DNA of 9,290 nucleotides from an uncultured Bacilli bacterium (GTDB lineage Bacteria; Bacillota_I; Bacilli_A; RF39; UBA660). Shown piece after piece: positions 6,784 through 9,290 of the stretch; positions within the stretch are counted from its first letter, which is position 1, and the number at the start of each line of letters is the position of its first letter. Location of the stretch: positions 1 to 9,290 of the forward strand of contig CANQUW010000036.1 in NCBI GenBank assembly GCA_947627145.1. The letters run 5' to 3'. Both the position numbers and the translations under genes were made by a program. The notes beneath the pieces are model-generated. The model made no database searches. It was not told the origin of the DNA and saw only the letters and a list, made by a program, of their open reading frames with translations.

Positions 6784-6814
6784 AAATAAAGTTTAGAAAA
6801 TCTAGACTTTATTT
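6784..6814. terminator. Bidirectional terminator between the 6495 gene and the amidase remnant
   Basis: Fourteen pairs (6784-6797 with 6801-6814, one G-T) close an AAA loop, with A-rich and T-rich outer arms. The right arm contains the stop codon of the minus-strand amidase remnant (6809-6811), so both genes end in the same hairpin. Confidence 0.8.
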
Positions 6815-7780
6815 TATTAATAGAGTTTGACCTATCTTTAATAGGTTACTTGTTAAGTTATTTAATCTTTTTAATTCATCTACTGTTGTTTCGAATTTTT
6901 TTGCTATAGAGTAAAGACTATCTCCACTTACAACAGTATATATGTTATCTGATGATACTCCTGGTATTAGTAGTTCGTCTCCTATTTTTATTATAGTATT
7001 TAATAAGTTGTTTGCTTTTATTAAGTCATTTACATTTATGTTAAATTTTTTAGCAATTGAGTATAGGCTATCACCTTTTTGGACTTTATATGTTATGTTA
7101 TTAGTATTATTATCTGGTGTTTCAGTATTATTTTCTTTTATATTTAAGATTTGTCCTATACTTAATGTATTTGATGTTAGATTATTTAATCTTTTTAATT
7201 CATCTACTGATAGGTTGAATCTTTGTGCTATAGAATATAAAGTATCTCCTTTCTGTACTGTGTATGTATCTTCTTCTGTTTGTTCTTCATTTCTACTCGA
7301 AGGTACTTTTAAAGTTTGTCCTATTGTTATGACATCACTATTTAAGTTATTTAAAGCTCTTAAATTAGAAACTGTTGTATCAAATTTTCTCGCAATAGAA
7401 TATAATGTATCCCCATTTTTGACTATATAGTTTTCAGTCTGTTCATTGTTTGTTTGACCTGGTGGATAATAAGTGTATCCAGAATATTCCGTGAGTGCTT
7501 TAACTGCTCCTTCTACATAATCTAAAAGATTATTTTTTAGTTTTTCACTATCTTTTTTATTATCAATAAAACCATATTCTACAAGTACTGGTTCAACGTT
7601 ACCAGTTAATCTATGAATAAAATAATAATCTTTACTTGGATCTTCTGGTAATCTTCTTTGATACGTTCTTCTTTTTAATTGTCCTTTTTCTCCTATGTTA
7701 TCTAGTATAGAGTCTGCAAGTGTTGAATCATTTCTTAGTGCATATACTACTTCAGCACCTTCACCACCTGGCGATAGTCA
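6809..7780 (-). pseudogene. N-acetylmuramoyl-L-alanine amidase, 3' fragment: part of the catalytic domain plus four LysM repeats
   Basis: The minus-strand frame reads from about 7780 (SPGGEGAEVVYALRND...) to TAA at 6809-6811. The first third matches the C-terminal part of an Amidase_3 zinc amidase domain, with GEGAEVVYALRN, YQRRLPEDPSKDYYFI and PVLVEYGFID, where the Glu codon at 7577-7579 is the second conserved acidic residue of the family. Four LysM peptidoglycan-binding repeats follow. The zinc-binding N-terminal part is absent, the frame meets TGA four codons before GGEGAE, and the fragment contains no Met codon, so it is unlikely to make an enzyme. It is cut at the edge of the serine-recombinase element. 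Intact homologues cleave the amide bond between MurNAc and the stem peptide. The N-terminal part should lie beyond the other end of the element. Confidence 0.85.
6812..7432 (-). repeat. Four LysM repeats
   Basis: Each repeat is 43 residues (129 bases): 7304-7432, 7139-7267, 6965-7093 and 6812-6943 (the last 132 bases including its leading residue). All carry GD(T/S)LYSIA and end in IGxxLxI or a variant. Linkers between them are short and rich in Asn, Thr and Glu. Repeats 2 and 4 share DELKRLNNLTSN. Confidence 0.9.
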
Positions 7781-7795
7781 ATGTGTAGTGTTTAA

Positions 7796-9079
7796 TTAAA
7801 AATGTTTATCAAATTTATAATCTATATACCCCAACATATTTGAAAAAATTATGTCAATAACTATATCATATAATATTTTTGTTCTTTCATAAATCCAATC
7901 AAAATTAACATTATTAACTGTATAATTTTTCGGATTTGGAACATTATTATCAATATTTTTAAATACAATTTTTAAACTATTATTTTTTATATAGTAACCG
8001 GAATGCACATAATGATTTCTCAAACAAATTATTTCTTGTGATAAATTTTCTATTTCACCACCATTTTTATAATTACCTTTTTTATAGTTATTAGTAATAC
8101 TATATTGAATAAATGTATTTACTATATTTTTTATTTTTTGTTTTTTATAATAACATTCTATAGTTCTATAAAACATTAAAAAATTGTCTTCTAAGTTCCT
8201 TGAAGTATTTAGAATAATATATGGTATATTTCTTATTTCTGTTTTACTATTTCTATATGGAATAAAAAAATAGCATTTATATAAAAATTCTAGTAAATCA
8301 TCATTTACACTTTTATCAATATATGAATCATTATAATCAATGTTATCATACATAAAATTATATCCATAAAATGTTTCATTGATAAATATAGATATTTTAT
8401 TAATTTCTAATTTATTTGGCCTTAAAAGTTGAAAATAAATTAGCAACTCTTTAATATAATCATTTATATCGCAATAATTAATTTTTCTCATAGTTTCAAT
8501 TTCAATATAGCCGTTTAATTTGATATTAATGTCATAAGTTTTATAACTATGTAAACTATTCCAATCGTCAGATATTGTTAAAGATTTTATATTATTTTTC
8601 TTTATTTCAATTTTTCTTTTTTCTGGTTCTTTTTGCAATTTAATAATATATTCTTCATCAGTACTTTTTTCATATAAACTTGGATGTCCAATATAATCAT
8701 TTATCGCATTACTATAAATTCTTATTTTATTAGTTTTAGGCGTTTTTAATAAGTCTGTCAATTTTTCATAACTTTTATGGTATAAATAACATCTAGAAAA
8801 AAATTTTGTCTTTGTACCACCATCAGGAGTGCCCCAAGATTCTGAATGCCCATTATAATAGGCATCCTTTAACAAAAAATTATTTTTATTTTTGCTATCA
8901 ATAATTAGTATATCTCTATGTTCAAATTTTGTATTAGTACCAAAAGTTTTTATACCATTTATACCTTCTATTTCTTCATCGATTTCATAATCAACTATTA
9001 CTTCTATGCCGTTATTCTTTTTTTCATAATCACATATATACCTTTTATCGTAATCATTATTAAAATAACATACTGCCAT
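7796..9079 (-). CDS. ApeA-like anti-phage (abortive infection) protein with C-terminal HEPN domain
   Basis: The protein has 427 residues. The N-terminal two thirds (about 1-280) are beta-rich with SESWGTPDGG at 79-88, in line with the N-terminal domain of ApeA proteins. Residues about 290-425 are helical with FLMFYRTIECYYKK (299-312) and the HEPN signature Rx4H, R354-N-H-Y-V-H359, in LRNHYVHSGYY. HEPN domains of this type are metal-independent RNases; ApeA is an experimentally known single-gene phage-defence system, and RNA cleavage leading to growth arrest is the expected mode. That this protein defends is inference. ATG 9079 is supported by AAAGGAAG six bases upstream. Codons are dominated by Asn, Ile, Lys and Tyr and the gene is AT-richer than its neighbours (for example 6 G/C in 8101-8160). 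It reads from the recombinase towards the attachment junction and stops within about 20 bases of it. Another HEPN-type toxin is the main alternative. Confidence 0.72.
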   Translation of the reverse strand: MAVCYFNNDYDKRYICDYEKKNNGIEVIVDYEIDEEIEGINGIKTFGTNTKFEHRDILIIDSKNKNNFLLKDAYYNGHSESWGTPDGGTKTKFFSRCYLYHKSYEKLTDLLKTPKTNKIRIYSNAINDYIGHPSLYEKSTDEEYIIKLQKEPEKRKIEIKKNNIKSLTISDDWNSLHSYKTYDINIKLNGYIEIETMRKINYCDINDYIKELLIYFQLLRPNKLEINKISIFINETFYGYNFMYDNIDYNDSYIDKSVNDDLLEFLYKCYFFIPYRNSKTEIRNIPYIILNTSRNLEDNFLMFYRTIECYYKKQKIKNIVNTFIQYSITNNYKKGNYKNGGEIENLSQEIICLRNHYVHSGYYIKNNSLKIVFKNIDNNVPNPKNYTVNNVNFDWIYERTKILYDIVIDIIFSNMLGYIDYKFDKHF

Positions 9080-9128
9080 AATCCACTTCCTTTGCTTTGT
9101 ATAAGTAGTTTATCTTTTGCTATGTATT

Positions 9129-9151
9129 CTTTGCTCTACAACAGAGCAAAG
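9129..9151. other. Perfect 9-bp hairpin between the recombinase and the ApeA-like gene
   Basis: CTTTGCTCT (9129-9137), loop ACAAC, AGAGCAAAG (9143-9151). It follows the recombinase stop by five bases on the minus strand but has no T-run, so it is at best a weak terminator. It could be a processing site or an operator for the downstream gene. Confidence 0.55.
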
Positions 9152-9155
9152 TTAA

Positions 9156-9290
9156 TTAAATATTATTTAATATGCTAAATTTGTAAATTATTTCTATATT
9201 TTTATCTTTGTCTATCACTATTTTATCAATGATAGTCTGCATTAGTTCTCTTGTAGGATTTTCAATATTAATTAAAGATTTAATCTTTTC
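9156..9290 (-). CDS. Large serine recombinase, C-terminal end (runs off the right edge)
   Basis: The last 44 codons before TAA at 9156-9158 are open to the window edge. They read EKIKSLINIENPTRELMQTI and then IDKIVIDKDKNIEIIYKF, which I recognise as the conserved C-terminal end of large serine recombinases of Firmicutes integrative elements and transposons (TnpX/TndX-like), typically following a zinc-ribbon and coiled-coil region. The catalytic serine domain is outside the window. These enzymes integrate and excise elements between attP and attB without host factors. Its position next to the truncated amidase gene fits integration there. The recombinase is upstream of the ApeA-like gene on the same strand. 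Confidence 0.75.
   Translation of the reverse strand, partial: EKIKSLINIENPTRELMQTIIDKIVIDKDKNIEIIYKFSILNNI

Larger units (their letters stand above)
7781..9290. mobile_element. One end of a serine-recombinase integrative element inserted in the amidase gene (runs off the right edge)
   Basis: Three things define it: an amidase gene cut off abruptly at about 7776-7795, a large serine recombinase C-terminus at 9156-9290, and between them a cargo gene of much higher AT content and different amino-acid bias. The exact crossover cannot be fixed from one end. The candidate junction is CACCTGGCGATAGTC at 7775-7789, which contains the imperfect palindrome CCACCTGG. The element type (integrative conjugative, mobilisable or prophage) is unknown. 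Confidence 0.7.

Noticed and set aside
6942..7430. Plus-strand open frame of 162 codons
   Set aside because: It is a mirror of the LysM repeats: its repeated residues follow from the repeat codons on the minus strand.
6812..7432. Regular 150-175 base periodicity that might suggest a CRISPR-like array
   Set aside because: It is the protein-level LysM repeat; the units are too long and diverged for CRISPR repeats.
8918..9178. Plus-strand open frame of 86 codons, very Phe/Ile/Tyr-rich
   Set aside because: It is antisense to the ApeA-like gene and the recombinase end; it has no start signals and its composition follows from AT-richness.

Overview
The window looks like chromosomal DNA of a low-GC, walled Gram-positive bacterium (Bacillota, possibly one of the uncultured Bacilli close to the Mollicutes). 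The signs are strong AT-richness, Shine-Dalgarno sequences of the AGGAGG type, sigma-A promoters (several with a TGn extended -10), an RNase J, an FtsY-YlxM pair and a LysM cell-wall amidase. All ten stop codons I can see in real genes are TAA.

Left part (1-2977, all minus strand): the N-terminus of a probable HerA/DUF87-type ATPase with its own promoter; the overlapping pair ftsY-ylxM (signal recognition particle receptor and SRP-associated regulator) with an extended -10 promoter and a clear terminator; and a two-pass surface protein with a thioester-domain-like core and a very basic C-terminal tail. Middle (3144-5744): rnjA, reading rightward from a good promoter with a GTG start, then a bidirectional terminator shared with a convergent gene for a secreted-domain protein anchored by one N-terminal helix. 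Next (5745-6814): a decayed tRNA-Trp copy, an apparently functional tRNA-Trp(CCA) with promoter and terminator, a three-helix membrane protein that may be translated from a leaderless mRNA, a small divergent two-helix protein, and another bidirectional terminator.

Right part (6809-9290, minus strand): the 3' portion of an N-acetylmuramoyl-L-alanine amidase gene with four LysM repeats, cut off abruptly at about 7776-7795. What follows is foreign-looking and even more AT-rich: a 427-residue protein resembling the ApeA family of anti-phage proteins, with a C-terminal HEPN RNase motif (R354-N-H-Y-V-H359), and then the C-terminal 44 residues of a large serine recombinase running off the window edge. 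The simplest reading is an integrative element that used its serine recombinase to insert into the amidase gene and carries a predicted abortive-infection gene between the recombinase and the attachment junction. This is the most interesting part of the window. The recombinase body, the other element end and the amidase N-terminus lie outside it.
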